This document shows positions 1 through 7,813 of a stretch of DNA of 64,000 bases, one piece after another. Positions within the stretch are counted from its first letter, which is position 1; each line of letters begins with the position of its first letter. The DNA is taken from assembly GCA_028280565.1 (NCBI GenBank), contig JANQLQ010000006.1, positions 1-64,000 on the forward strand, given 5' to 3'. Both the position numbers and the translations under genes were made by a program. This stretch comes from Fulvivirga sp. GTDB lineage: Bacteria; Bacteroidota; Bacteroidia; Cytophagales; Cyclobacteriaceae. The notes under the pieces are model-generated. The model did no database searches and had not been told where the DNA came from. It worked only from the letters and a program-made list of their open reading frames with translations.

Positions 1-1
1 T

Positions 2-36
2 CTATCAAATAATTGAATGTGACAAAGCAGAACTAG
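2..36 (+). repeat. 35-bp dispersed repeat, copy 1
   Basis: This stretch recurs at 3006-3040 in the same orientation with two mismatches. It begins CTATCAAATAATTGA and ends CAGAACTAG. Function unknown; it looks like part of the mosaic of intergenic repeats in this region. Confidence 0.75.
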
Positions 37-59
37 GGTATCACAGAAATTCAAGTGAC

Positions 60-284
60 GTATGGAGGGGAGACATCCAGGAACAGCGCGGCCCATTTGA
101 GGCTCGTGGGTAAGCGGCCTATAGCGGCCGGATAGCGCGTTTCGAGGGGGAAATGGGCTTGGTTCCTGGCGCCCTTTTCTCTTGTTTCGTTTTCTTTTGG
201 GCGCGCAAAAGAAAATGAAAACTGGACTTAGAACCACAAAATCACGCGTATACTGCTCATTTACAAGTCCGCACTACCCGAAAC
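60..284 (+). repeat. 225-bp dispersed repeat with hairpin, copy 1
   Basis: A diverged direct copy lies at 17995-18220. Both copies contain a perfect 10-bp stem, TTTTCTTTTG (190-199) and CAAAAGAAAA (206-215), with a six-base loop. The loop differs by one base between copies while the stem is unchanged, as expected if structure matters. No open frame is shared by the copies. It could be a MITE-like or REP-like element or an RNA-forming repeat. Confidence 0.75.
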
Positions 285-408
285 ATCTTAAAATATGGCT
301 TAACTTGCCAAAGTTAAACGTTCTACCACCAAAGCTAATTTTAAAGAACACCCTATTTTTTTGGTCCGGTTCTTAAAGTCGGCAGTTAGCAATAAGCAAT
401 CCCCTATT

Positions 409-451
409 TTTTTGCCTACTGCTTTTTGCCTACTGCTTTTTGCCGATTGCC
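409..451 (+). repeat. 14-bp tandem repeat, about 3 units
   Basis: The unit TTTTTGCCTACTGC occurs exactly at 409-422 and 423-436, followed by a diverged third unit to 451. It is intergenic low-complexity sequence with no visible gene or regulatory role. Confidence 0.7.
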
Positions 452-663
452 GACTGATCAATACCTGGAACATAACTCATCCCGTACCCGATATGTCATT
501 TGAGGCTTAACTGAACATTAGAACCACAGGGGTAACGTAGCATCACCTGTATCCCCTATAGTTAAGAGTTCGTCTTTAATGCTTTGCTGTGAAACAAGTT
601 GTTTTGGGATGCTTTATTAACGCAATACTGGCATTAATCTAAGAAACTTTGCAGTATGCCCCC

Positions 664-2481
664 TTACTTCTTTAACACACCTTTTTTATCCAGTACTATT
701 TCGTTCGGAAGCTCCTTGTCACCCGAATAACCTATGAGATCGTATTCGATTTTGACCTCTCCGCTCATACTGCTTATTTCTAAACCTGCCGGGGCAGTAT
801 CCAGGATAAGATCCTTTTCCCAAGCTAACCCGTCGGAGGTGTAAATCTTGCAAAGACTTGCTGCGTAGTTTTCTTGTTCCGCCAAGGGTAAGTAAAACAT
901 CAAATGATATATTTGACCTTTCTCGTCAATATCCACTTTACTCAAAATATCCAGTACACTGCTCTCATTGAAATAATCACCGGGAATATCGAAAAAAACC
1001 TTGGATTCAGGGATCCTTTTATTATTCACTAACGAAAAATAACCCTTTGCGCTATCTCCCGGCACAGGAAAATACAAGCCGGCAGTATATTCTTCTTCCA
1101 GGATCACCGGCATAAATCTACCGGCATATCCCGGATCATCGATATCAAAGAGTGGTATCGAGTCCCTATCATCGATAAGCCACTTGGATCGCTCCTTTAT
1201 TTGTTTTAACTCCTCTTCCACACTCATGCGCTTATCACCGGCAAAGGTGGTATTCGTATGAATGAACTCTTCAAAAACGGGAAGCTCCCCGAAAGACGAA
1301 TGAATGTAACTTTCGTAATAAGACCATTCTGTTTTCCAGGGAGAATCACTCAATAGTCTTACCGTACTGTCCAAGGCCGAAAGCCCTGCTAGTTTCTGCT
1401 CGAGCGCTTCGGCCCTGTAAACCAAATCGGCGCTATCTCGGTAGTTCATATGGGCCAATGCTTTTGACAAGTACTCCAGTTCAGCCTTCTTAACTTCGAA
1501 GACTTTTAAGGGTAAGGGATCCTTATCATAAGCCATGAGCTTTGTTTTCAGCTCACCGTAGGGTTTTATTTCATCCTGATACGAAACTGAATCCGTCCGA
1601 ACCTTTGCCGTTACTTCGTTTAACATCGCGTCATAGTCCAAAAGCTCTTTTCGCAGGGGCCAAACGTTTTCCAGCACTTCCAGTTTTACTGACTTTGTCC
1701 ATTCGGAATAGTCCCATATTTCCAATGTCTTTAGTTCGGGATCTATTCCGCTGAGCCCGTCTTGTTGGTAATCTTGAATAGGGATCACGTTAAGCCCGGG
1801 GGCATATCCCGGCCTGTCAACATTACCTAACAAGGACTTAAAATCACTTATTTCTTTTAACGCAGAGCTATGTAATACATCCAAACTGTCCAGTAATTCC
1901 AACACCTCTTGATCCGATTTTAAGTACAAGGCCTTTTCCGTAGGGTATGATTTTTTTAGCTGCTCGAAAATAGTTTGGGCAGCACTATAGACTCCCTTCC
2001 CTTTCGTGTAGTGGTCTTTCACTTTCTTCACCACCGCTTTTCGATTATCCAGTTGGTCAATATTCTTACCAAGTTGATACTGGATATCAGCCACCTTTAT
2101 GCCTACCTTCCCTGTTCTTACATCCCTTCTCTCATAAGACCTGTAGTAATCTTGATTCTTTTTTAGCTGCTTTTCGGTAAGAAGGTTTCGTGTCTTTTGA
2201 TAAAACATCACTGCGCTGTCAGAATATACGCTTACCCCTGCCGTATTCTTTATGATGTCCTGCTCCATCGATACCTTCTCTAGGTATAAGGCCATTTGCA
2301 AATGGGCATTTGCATTTACCTGTCCCTTAGGATCGAGGATATATTTTCTCAATAATGGTATAGCTAAATCATATTGGCGAGATTCTAATAAAGGATATAG
2401 CTCTTTGTACTTTACTTTTTGGCCCAAAGCAGCACAAAAGGGAATAAATAAAGCTAGTAAAAGCACTAAAAACTTTTTCAT
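664..2481 (-). CDS. Secreted TPR-like hypothetical protein
   Basis: I do not recognise a named family. The protein starts with a clear signal peptide (MKKFLVLLLALFIPF... ending near Gly-Gln). An alpha-helical segment follows, with YKELYPLLESRQYDLAIPLL resembling a TPR helix pair, as in Bacteroidota cell-envelope TPR proteins. The middle (about 130-420) is helical and charged; the C-terminal third looks beta-rich. I chose the ATG at 2481 because it places the signal peptide at the N-terminus; an in-frame GTG lies 9 bases upstream. It stands alone between repeat-filled gaps. Function unknown; a periplasmic scaffold is only a guess. Confidence 0.7.
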   Translation of the reverse strand: MKKFLVLLLALFIPFCAALGQKVKYKELYPLLESRQYDLAIPLLRKYILDPKGQVNANAHLQMALYLEKVSMEQDIIKNTAGVSVYSDSAVMFYQKTRNLLTEKQLKKNQDYYRSYERRDVRTGKVGIKVADIQYQLGKNIDQLDNRKAVVKKVKDHYTKGKGVYSAAQTIFEQLKKSYPTEKALYLKSDQEVLELLDSLDVLHSSALKEISDFKSLLGNVDRPGYAPGLNVIPIQDYQQDGLSGIDPELKTLEIWDYSEWTKSVKLEVLENVWPLRKELLDYDAMLNEVTAKVRTDSVSYQDEIKPYGELKTKLMAYDKDPLPLKVFEVKKAELEYLSKALAHMNYRDSADLVYRAEALEQKLAGLSALDSTVRLLSDSPWKTEWSYYESYIHSSFGELPVFEEFIHTNTTFAGDKRMSVEEELKQIKERSKWLIDDRDSIPLFDIDDPGYAGRFMPVILEEEYTAGLYFPVPGDSAKGYFSLVNNKRIPESKVFFDIPGDYFNESSVLDILSKVDIDEKGQIYHLMFYLPLAEQENYAASLCKIYTSDGLAWEKDLILDTAPAGLEISSMSGEVKIEYDLIGYSGDKELPNEIVLDKKGVLKK

Positions 2482-2781
2482 TATAGACACAGCCTCCGTA
2501 TATGCAAGATAGCTATTTTCAACTAGTTATACTTTCATAACCATAAAAATTAAGCACCAGGACCTATGGCTACTATATTAGAAAAGGCAAATTTTATCCA
2601 AATAACGTAATAATCACCAAATCGTATGAACTAGTAATACTTAGTCAGATTTAAGTCATTGATAATAAGATTTTCATTTTCAAACCTAGTGCCAGCGAAT
2701 TGCAAAGGATGGGGGACCAACCTGCTGTTCTAAGTCTATCCAAAACCCATACCTAAGAACGTCATACCTTACTTTCCAACA

Positions 2782-2940
2782 TCGTCATTCCTGGCAGCCT
2801 GGGCGTTGGGCTAGGCGTGACAAGGAATCTGTGAAGTCGTAAAACGACCCAGTACACCCAAAAAAGGGTTCACGTTCAACGACACAGCAGATTCCTGCTC
2901 TCGCGCATCGCTCACGCTGCAAGGCTGGCAGGAATGACGA
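2782..2940. repeat. Long imperfect palindrome (about 160 bp)
   Basis: The outer arms are 2782-2800 (TCGTCATTCCTGGCAGCCT) and 2922-2940, whose reverse complement matches at 18 of 19 positions. Inner segments also pair: GGAATCTG on the left and CAGATTCC on the right. Similar CGTCATTCC/GGAATGACG ends occur in the repeats at 6507 and 18445, so this belongs to a related palindromic family. Confidence 0.65.
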
Positions 2941-3005
2941 TAAAGAAGGTTTTTTCCGTTTTTGATAAGGAAATCCGATGGGCTCCCTTCTCTTTAAATC
3001 CCTGC

Positions 3006-3040
3006 CTATCAAATAATTGAGTGTGACAAAACAGAACTAG
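3006..3040 (+). repeat. 35-bp dispersed repeat, copy 2
   Basis: Second copy of the repeat at 2-36, same strand, two substitutions, no gaps. Confidence 0.75.
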
Positions 3041-3289
3041 TCCTACTTGCTAGATTGAACTTATAATTAATCCAATAGTCAATCACAGAAGTGTGTTTCG
3101 TTCACTGCTCAACCGCGCTCTCAAACAACGAAACCAAACTCTTTTGGTGTCATTCCTGTCTGCCACGTGGGTAGGCCAAGAATGACGTTAGTATAGTCTT
3201 TTAGTTTTAGACTAACAATAGCAAAAACAAGTGAATTCGAAAGTTAGCGTTAGTTATCAATACTTTATAATTGACAACGCGGGGCTAGC

Positions 3290-5530
3290 CTACTGGCCGA
3301 ATTTCCCTTTTAACTGTTGAAGTTTTTCTTGCATGTTCCCCCCCTTGTTTTCCTCGCTTCTTCTCTGTCGTGTTTTTGGCTTAGCAGGGGTCTTGCCAAA
3401 AGGGTCACTTTTCATGGAAAAGGCTATCCTTTTTCGTTGAATATCAACCTCTATGACCGTTACCTTCACTTTTTGCTGGACCTGGACCACAGCGGCGGGA
3501 TCTTTTACAAAACGATCTGAAAGATGGCTTATATGGACCAATCCATCTTGGTGTACCCCCACATCTACAAAGGCCCCGAAGTTGGTAACGTTGGTCACCA
3601 CCCCGGGCAATTGCATTCCTACCCGTAGGTCTTCCGGGGAGTTAACCCCCTCATCAAATTGGAAAACTTCAAACGATGCACGCGGGTCTCTTCCCGGCTT
3701 GGCTAGTTCCTGCACGATATCATTAAGCGTGGGAAGGCCGACTGTGTCAGTAATGTATTGCTCCAGTTTAATTTTGGACCGTACAGCATGGTCCTTCGTA
3801 AGTTCGGCTAACGTACAGTCCAGGTCTTTGGCCATTTGCTCCACAATGGAATAGCTCTCAGGGTGTACTGCAGACCTATCCAACAGGTTTTCTGCATCTC
3901 GAACCCTTAAGAACCCGGCAGCCTGTTCAAAGACCTTATCCCCAAGCCTAGCCACCTTGGTTAAAGATCTCTTGTCTTTAAAGGGGCCATTTTCATTTCT
4001 AAAATCAACAATACCTTTTGCTAATTGCGGCCCCAAGCCAGAAACATAAGCAAGCAGCTCTTTACTTGCCGTATTTAGCTCGACACCTACTGAGTTTACA
4101 CAGCTCATCACCACATCGTCCAAGCCATGCTTTAATAGCGTTTGGTCCACATCATGCTGGTACTGCCCTACTCCTATCGACTTGGCGTCTATTTTTACTA
4201 GCTCAGCCAGCGGGTCCATCAAACGCCTGCCAATAGAAACCGCGCCTCGCACGGTAACGTCATGGGTAGGAAATTCTTCCCTGGCCACTTCCGAGGCTGA
4301 ATAGACCGATGCACCGCTTTCGTTCACCATCAAAATTAAAATAGACTTAGGCAACCCAAGTCCCTTGACAAAGCTTTCTGTTTCACGACTTGCAGTGCCG
4401 TTGCCTATCGCTACAGCTTCTACCTCATACACATCGCAAAGGTGCTTGATCGCTGCGCCGGCTTCCATCACTTGGTTTTGTGGAGCGTTAGGATAAATAG
4501 CGCTATGATGGAGCAGCTTACCCTGCCTATCCAAGACCACCACCTTACACCCTGTCCGGAACCCGGGATCTATGGCCAGTATATTTTTCTGACCCAATGG
4601 GGCTGCCAGCAACAGCAAACGCAGATTCTCAGCGAACACCTTAATCGCCTCGGCATCAGCTTTGCCCTTGGTAAGCAGCCTGATTTCCGTTTCCATAGAG
4701 GGTTTCATAAGCCTTTTGTAGGCATCTTTTACTGCTAACTCTACTTGGGAGGAAGCTTCGTTATGCCCGGAAACAAATTGTTTCTCCAACAGGTGGATCG
4801 CCCGATCTTCATCCGGTGTTATGTCTAAGGTCAGGATCATCTCCTTTTCCCCCCTGCGCATGGCCAACAGCCTGTGGGATGGGATTTTGGAAACTGGCTC
4901 TTCCCATTCAAAATAATCTTTAAACTTTTGCCCTTCTTCTTCTTTTCCTTTGATCACCTTAGAAATGATGATGGCTTCCGACTCAAAAAGCTTACGCATG
5001 GCTTTTCGAGCCTCTTGATCTTCATTTACCTTTTCGGCTATAATATCTCTTGCTCCTTGCAACGCTTCTTCCACGGACTTCACGTCTTTCTCTTCATCGA
5101 TATACCGAGAGGCTTCTACGGCTAAGTCAATTTCATTTTGTTTGAAAATAAGATCTGCCAGTGGTTCCAGTCCTTTTTCTTTGGCCACTGACGCCTTGGT
5201 TTTCCTTTTGGGCTTGTAAGGAAGATAGATATCCTCAAGTTCGGTGAGCGTTTCGGCGTTTTGGATCTCTTTTTCTAAAGCTGGGGTCAGCTTCTCTTGA
5301 TTCTCTATAGATTTCAATATGGCCTCTCTTCGCTTATCCAGGTCTCTCAGTTGCGTGATACGGTCCCTGACAAAGGCTACCGCCACTTCGTCCATACTTC
5401 CGGTCATTTCTTTTCTATACCTGGAGATAAAGGGTACCGTAGCACCATCGTCCAAAAGCTTTACTACTGATCCTACATTCGATTCCTTTAAGCCAAGCTC
5501 TTGTGCGATTTTGCTAATGTTGTCTCTCAT
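3290..5530 (-). CDS. tex: Tex family RNA-binding transcription accessory protein
   Basis: The 746-residue length and domain order match Tex/YhgF. An N-terminal helical domain includes VPFISRYRKEMTGSMDE and the typical LEDIYLPYKPKRKTKA. A YqgF/RuvC-like fold is recognised by NILAIDPGFRTGCKVVVLD. A helix-hairpin-helix region carries VGVELNTASKELLAYVSGLG. The C-terminal S1 domain has GVVTNVTNFGAFVDVGVHQD. Tex binds nucleic acid and influences transcription and stress tolerance in other bacteria. The ATG at 5530 gives the standard MRDNISKIAQELGL start. It is monocistronic, divergent from the thioredoxin gene at 5743. A lysine- and glutamine-rich tail follows S1. Confidence 0.97.
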   Translation of the reverse strand: MRDNISKIAQELGLKESNVGSVVKLLDDGATVPFISRYRKEMTGSMDEVAVAFVRDRITQLRDLDKRREAILKSIENQEKLTPALEKEIQNAETLTELEDIYLPYKPKRKTKASVAKEKGLEPLADLIFKQNEIDLAVEASRYIDEEKDVKSVEEALQGARDIIAEKVNEDQEARKAMRKLFESEAIIISKVIKGKEEEGQKFKDYFEWEEPVSKIPSHRLLAMRRGEKEMILTLDITPDEDRAIHLLEKQFVSGHNEASSQVELAVKDAYKRLMKPSMETEIRLLTKGKADAEAIKVFAENLRLLLLAAPLGQKNILAIDPGFRTGCKVVVLDRQGKLLHHSAIYPNAPQNQVMEAGAAIKHLCDVYEVEAVAIGNGTASRETESFVKGLGLPKSILILMVNESGASVYSASEVAREEFPTHDVTVRGAVSIGRRLMDPLAELVKIDAKSIGVGQYQHDVDQTLLKHGLDDVVMSCVNSVGVELNTASKELLAYVSGLGPQLAKGIVDFRNENGPFKDKRSLTKVARLGDKVFEQAAGFLRVRDAENLLDRSAVHPESYSIVEQMAKDLDCTLAELTKDHAVRSKIKLEQYITDTVGLPTLNDIVQELAKPGRDPRASFEVFQFDEGVNSPEDLRVGMQLPGVVTNVTNFGAFVDVGVHQDGLVHISHLSDRFVKDPAAVVQVQQKVKVTVIEVDIQRKRIAFSMKSDPFGKTPAKPKTRQRRSEENKGGNMQEKLQQLKGKFGQ

Positions 5531-5742
5531 TTAAAAAAATGTGGTTTATGGTTATACGGTCAAATAATCTTGCAAACTTACCATCCTCCTGGGTTTGTAC
5601 GATATTTTGAAATAATTATTTCTAAACAGCCTGCTTCAAAACCTCGTATGCCAGGCACTTTTGAACTTTATTGTATCATTAACCTTTATATTGTCAATGC
5701 CATGACGGTGCTAAATATATCTATTGGCTATTTTTACGATAC

Positions 5743-6327
5743 ATGAATAAGAAAATCATAAAAGAGTTAAAAAGCTGGGGAGTAGTGCTCGCTATCTTCC
5801 TCACACTGTATTTTACAGGCTTACATACGGATGTAGCAGCTTTCGCCCAGCGCATGATATTGTATACCGGCTTGTTATCGCCCAACACAGAATTAGAAGA
5901 GCCTTTCGATGAAAGGGTAAACTATAATTTCAACTTAAAAGACCTCCAAGGTAACGTTGTAAGTTTTTCAGAATTTAAGGATAAGGTAGTATTTGTAAAC
6001 CTATGGGCTAGCTGGTGCCCGCCTTGCATAGCGGAAATGCCTAGTATTCAAAGTCTTTACGATAAAGTGGACCAAAATGATGTTGTATTCGTTATGATTT
6101 CGCTGGATAAGGACCCGGAACGCGCCAAAAAGTTCATTGAAAAAAGAGATTTTTCTTTTCCCGTTTATACCGCGACGGGCGCCCTTCCTAGAGCCTTCCG
6201 GCCAGGTTCGATCCCCACCACGTTGGTATTGTCAAAAGACGGTAAAATTGTGTCCAAAAAAGTGGGGATGGCCAACTATGACAAGAAATCATTTTTGAAA
6301 TTCCTGCAAAAACAAGTCTCTGGCTGA
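5743..6327 (+). CDS. Membrane-anchored TlpA/ResA-like thiol-disulfide oxidoreductase
   Basis: The 194-residue protein has one N-terminal membrane segment (about 12-29) followed by a periplasmic thioredoxin fold. The redox motif is WCPPC (91-95) within FVNLWASWCPPC, and the cis-proline loop is visible as GSIPTT. This layout is typical of TlpA/ResA/DsbE-type reductases that keep cytochrome c heme cysteines or other periplasmic thiols reduced. Whether it serves the octaheme cytochrome 1.5 kb away is inference only; the genes are on opposite strands. The start is the only ATG that keeps the membrane anchor. Confidence 0.9.
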   Translation: MNKKIIKELKSWGVVLAIFLTLYFTGLHTDVAAFAQRMILYTGLLSPNTELEEPFDERVNYNFNLKDLQGNVVSFSEFKDKVVFVNLWASWCPPCIAEMPSIQSLYDKVDQNDVVFVMISLDKDPERAKKFIEKRDFSFPVYTATGALPRAFRPGSIPTTLVLSKDGKIVSKKVGMANYDKKSFLKFLQKQVSG

Positions 6328-6357
6328 GGTGGATTCCTAGTTACATGAGTTCAATAT

Positions 6358-6485
6358 AAAAATAGGGCTAGATTAAATCGTAAAGAAGATCCCTTTGTGA
6401 TTCTTTGAGCTTTGGTGCCTTGGTGGCGAAGCTTTCTCGGCCACCAAGACACAAATGCACCAAGGGCCACCAAGCTTACTAACCT
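6358..6485 (+). repeat. Dispersed repeat E, copy 1
   Basis: A direct copy is at 17809-17935. It begins AAAAATAGGGCTAG and ends near CCACCAAGCTTACTA. Its middle is itself an imperfect palindrome: GGTGCCTTGGTGGC followed by GGCCACCAAGACAC. Confidence 0.7.
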
Positions 6486-6615
6486 GGACTCGATTAAAAA
6501 ATGAACGTCATTCCGCGCCGGTGGCTGTGCGAGGACTCATGGGGAGAGCAGGAATCTGTTGTGTCGTAGAACGGAAGCTACTACCCAGTTTAAAGACCGT
6601 GAAAGTATTCTAAAC
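6483..6615 (+). repeat. Dispersed repeat D, forward copy
   Basis: The reverse complement matches 18346-18480 with few differences, including CACGGTCTTTAAACTGGG and CGTTCTACGACA. Here it follows directly after repeat E; at the other locus E and D are separated and D is inverted, so the units move or recombine independently. Confidence 0.75.
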
Positions 6616-6989
6616 CTCATGTTAAGCCTAGGCTACCATGATTTTAAATCGAGTTGAGGTTATGACATACTTTGTCAGATTTAAGCCATTGATAACCAGT
6701 TGATAGTATTGAGCTGTGAGTCTTTAGTCTTGAGCACTCAAAAACGCAGGGGTTAGCAACGTAACGGGTTTTTATTTCCTGGTAAAATTTAGGCCCTATG
6801 TTCTAAAAGGCCTCTTTAAGTCTTTTTTCCACTATACTTAATACTCACGACTCAATACTATGGACTGAATATTGCTACCAGTTGATTTTTACAGTTAAAT
6901 AATTGATTACTAAAAAATTAAATCTAACAAAGTGGTACTGGTTAAATTGCATAATAACCGTATGATCCAGTTCAACATGGTCAATGACC

Positions 6990-7685
6990 CTATGCTACGC
7001 CTAGGTATTGTTTTAATTTTTCTATACCTACGGTAGCTCTTTCTTCTATGGGTGTTAAATTGTAATGGCCATTCAGCATGGGAATTTTAGGGTCGATAAG
7101 GTATTTAGGCACATCCGTATCCACGTAATCAATAAGGCTGGCAGCCGGGTAGACGGCCAGTGACGTACCCACCACCACAAATATTTCACTGCGGGCCGCT
7201 ATACGAGCTGCCACCTCGATCATAGGAACCATTTCACCGAACCAAACGATGTTAGGTCGCAATTGTGATCCTTTTTCGCAATGGTCTCCTATATTGAGCT
7301 CCCACCCGTCTATGGGATAAATCAAATTGGGGTCTGTTGTACTCCTGGACTCGAACAGTTTGCCATGGAGATGAAGAACATTGGTAGATCCTGCACGCTC
7401 ATGGAGATCGTCTACATTTTGAGTGACCACCGTCACTTCGAAATGCTCTTCCAACCCCGCTATTCCCAAATGCGCCGCGTTAGGTTGAGCCTTTAACGCG
7501 GCTTTTCTCCTTTGATTATAAAAATCCAGCACGAGCTCGGGGTTATTTTCCCATCCTACAGGAGAAGCTACCTCCATTACATCATGTCCCTCCCAAAGGC
7601 CGTCGGAATCCCTGAAAGTAGCTATTCCACTTTCAGCACTTATCCCCGCACCCGAGAGGATCGTCAATCTTTTCTTGTTTCCCAT
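6990..7685 (-). CDS. cobB: Sirtuin-family NAD-dependent protein deacylase (CobB-like)
   Basis: Sirtuins remove acyl groups from lysine using NAD+. Visible motifs are GAGISAESGIATFRD (NAD binding), TQNVDDLHERAG, catalytic-loop HLHG, RPNIVWFGE and VVGTSLAVYPAA. FYNQRR carries the Tyr-x-x-Arg pair that in E. coli CobB and SIRT5 recognises succinyl or malonyl lysine, so desuccinylase activity is likely. Unusually there is only one cysteine in the whole protein, so the four-cysteine zinc site is absent. I chose the ATG at 7685; an upstream TTG at 7712 would add nine residues without family support. The gene lies just downstream of the cytochrome gene on the same strand. Confidence 0.93.
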   Translation of the reverse strand: MGNKKRLTILSGAGISAESGIATFRDSDGLWEGHDVMEVASPVGWENNPELVLDFYNQRRKAALKAQPNAAHLGIAGLEEHFEVTVVTQNVDDLHERAGSTNVLHLHGKLFESRSTTDPNLIYPIDGWELNIGDHCEKGSQLRPNIVWFGEMVPMIEVAARIAARSEIFVVVGTSLAVYPAASLIDYVDTDVPKYLIDPKIPMLNGHYNLTPIEERATVGIEKLKQYLGVA

Positions 7686-7813
7686 TGTATTTTCTATAAT
7701 TACCGGTGGCAAAGAACATTGTCACATTCTACCTATTGTATAAAGTTAAGGCTATAACTGGATCAGCAAGAAAACCTCCCACTTTAATTTAGCAAAGTGG
7801 AACCTGTATTCTT

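Larger units (their letters stand above)
1..663. other. Gene-free repeat-rich interval
   Basis: I see no convincing gene here. The stretch holds a 35-bp repeat (2-36), a 225-bp dispersed repeat with a conserved hairpin (60-284) and a short tandem repeat (409-451), each listed separately. The single reading frame of about 64 codons lies within the dispersed repeat and has no protein-like composition. Confidence 0.6.
2482..3289. other. Gene-free repeat-rich interval
   Basis: This gap holds a long imperfect palindrome (2782-2940), the second copy of the 35-bp repeat (3006-3040) and a smaller GTCATTCCT/GAATGACG inverted element (about 3149-3186). A 75-codon minus frame at 2785-3012 coincides with the palindrome and is not credible as a gene. 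Confidence 0.6.
6328..6989. other. Gene-free interval with dispersed repeats
   Basis: No gene is visible. Two repeats occupy 6358-6615. The remainder to 6989 is AT-rich, contains a GTCAGATTTAAGCCATTGATAA stretch also seen near 2644, and shows no protein-like frame. Confidence 0.55.

Noticed and set aside
182-376. 64-codon plus-strand frame
   Set aside because: It lies within and after the dispersed repeat, the other copy of which does not keep the frame, and it has no family resemblance.
409-451. CRISPR-like tandem array
   Set aside because: Units are 14 bp and directly adjacent, with no spacers; no cas gene is present in the window.
2785-3012. 75-codon minus frame in the palindrome
   Set aside because: It is entirely explained by the palindromic repeat and has no protein-like pattern.
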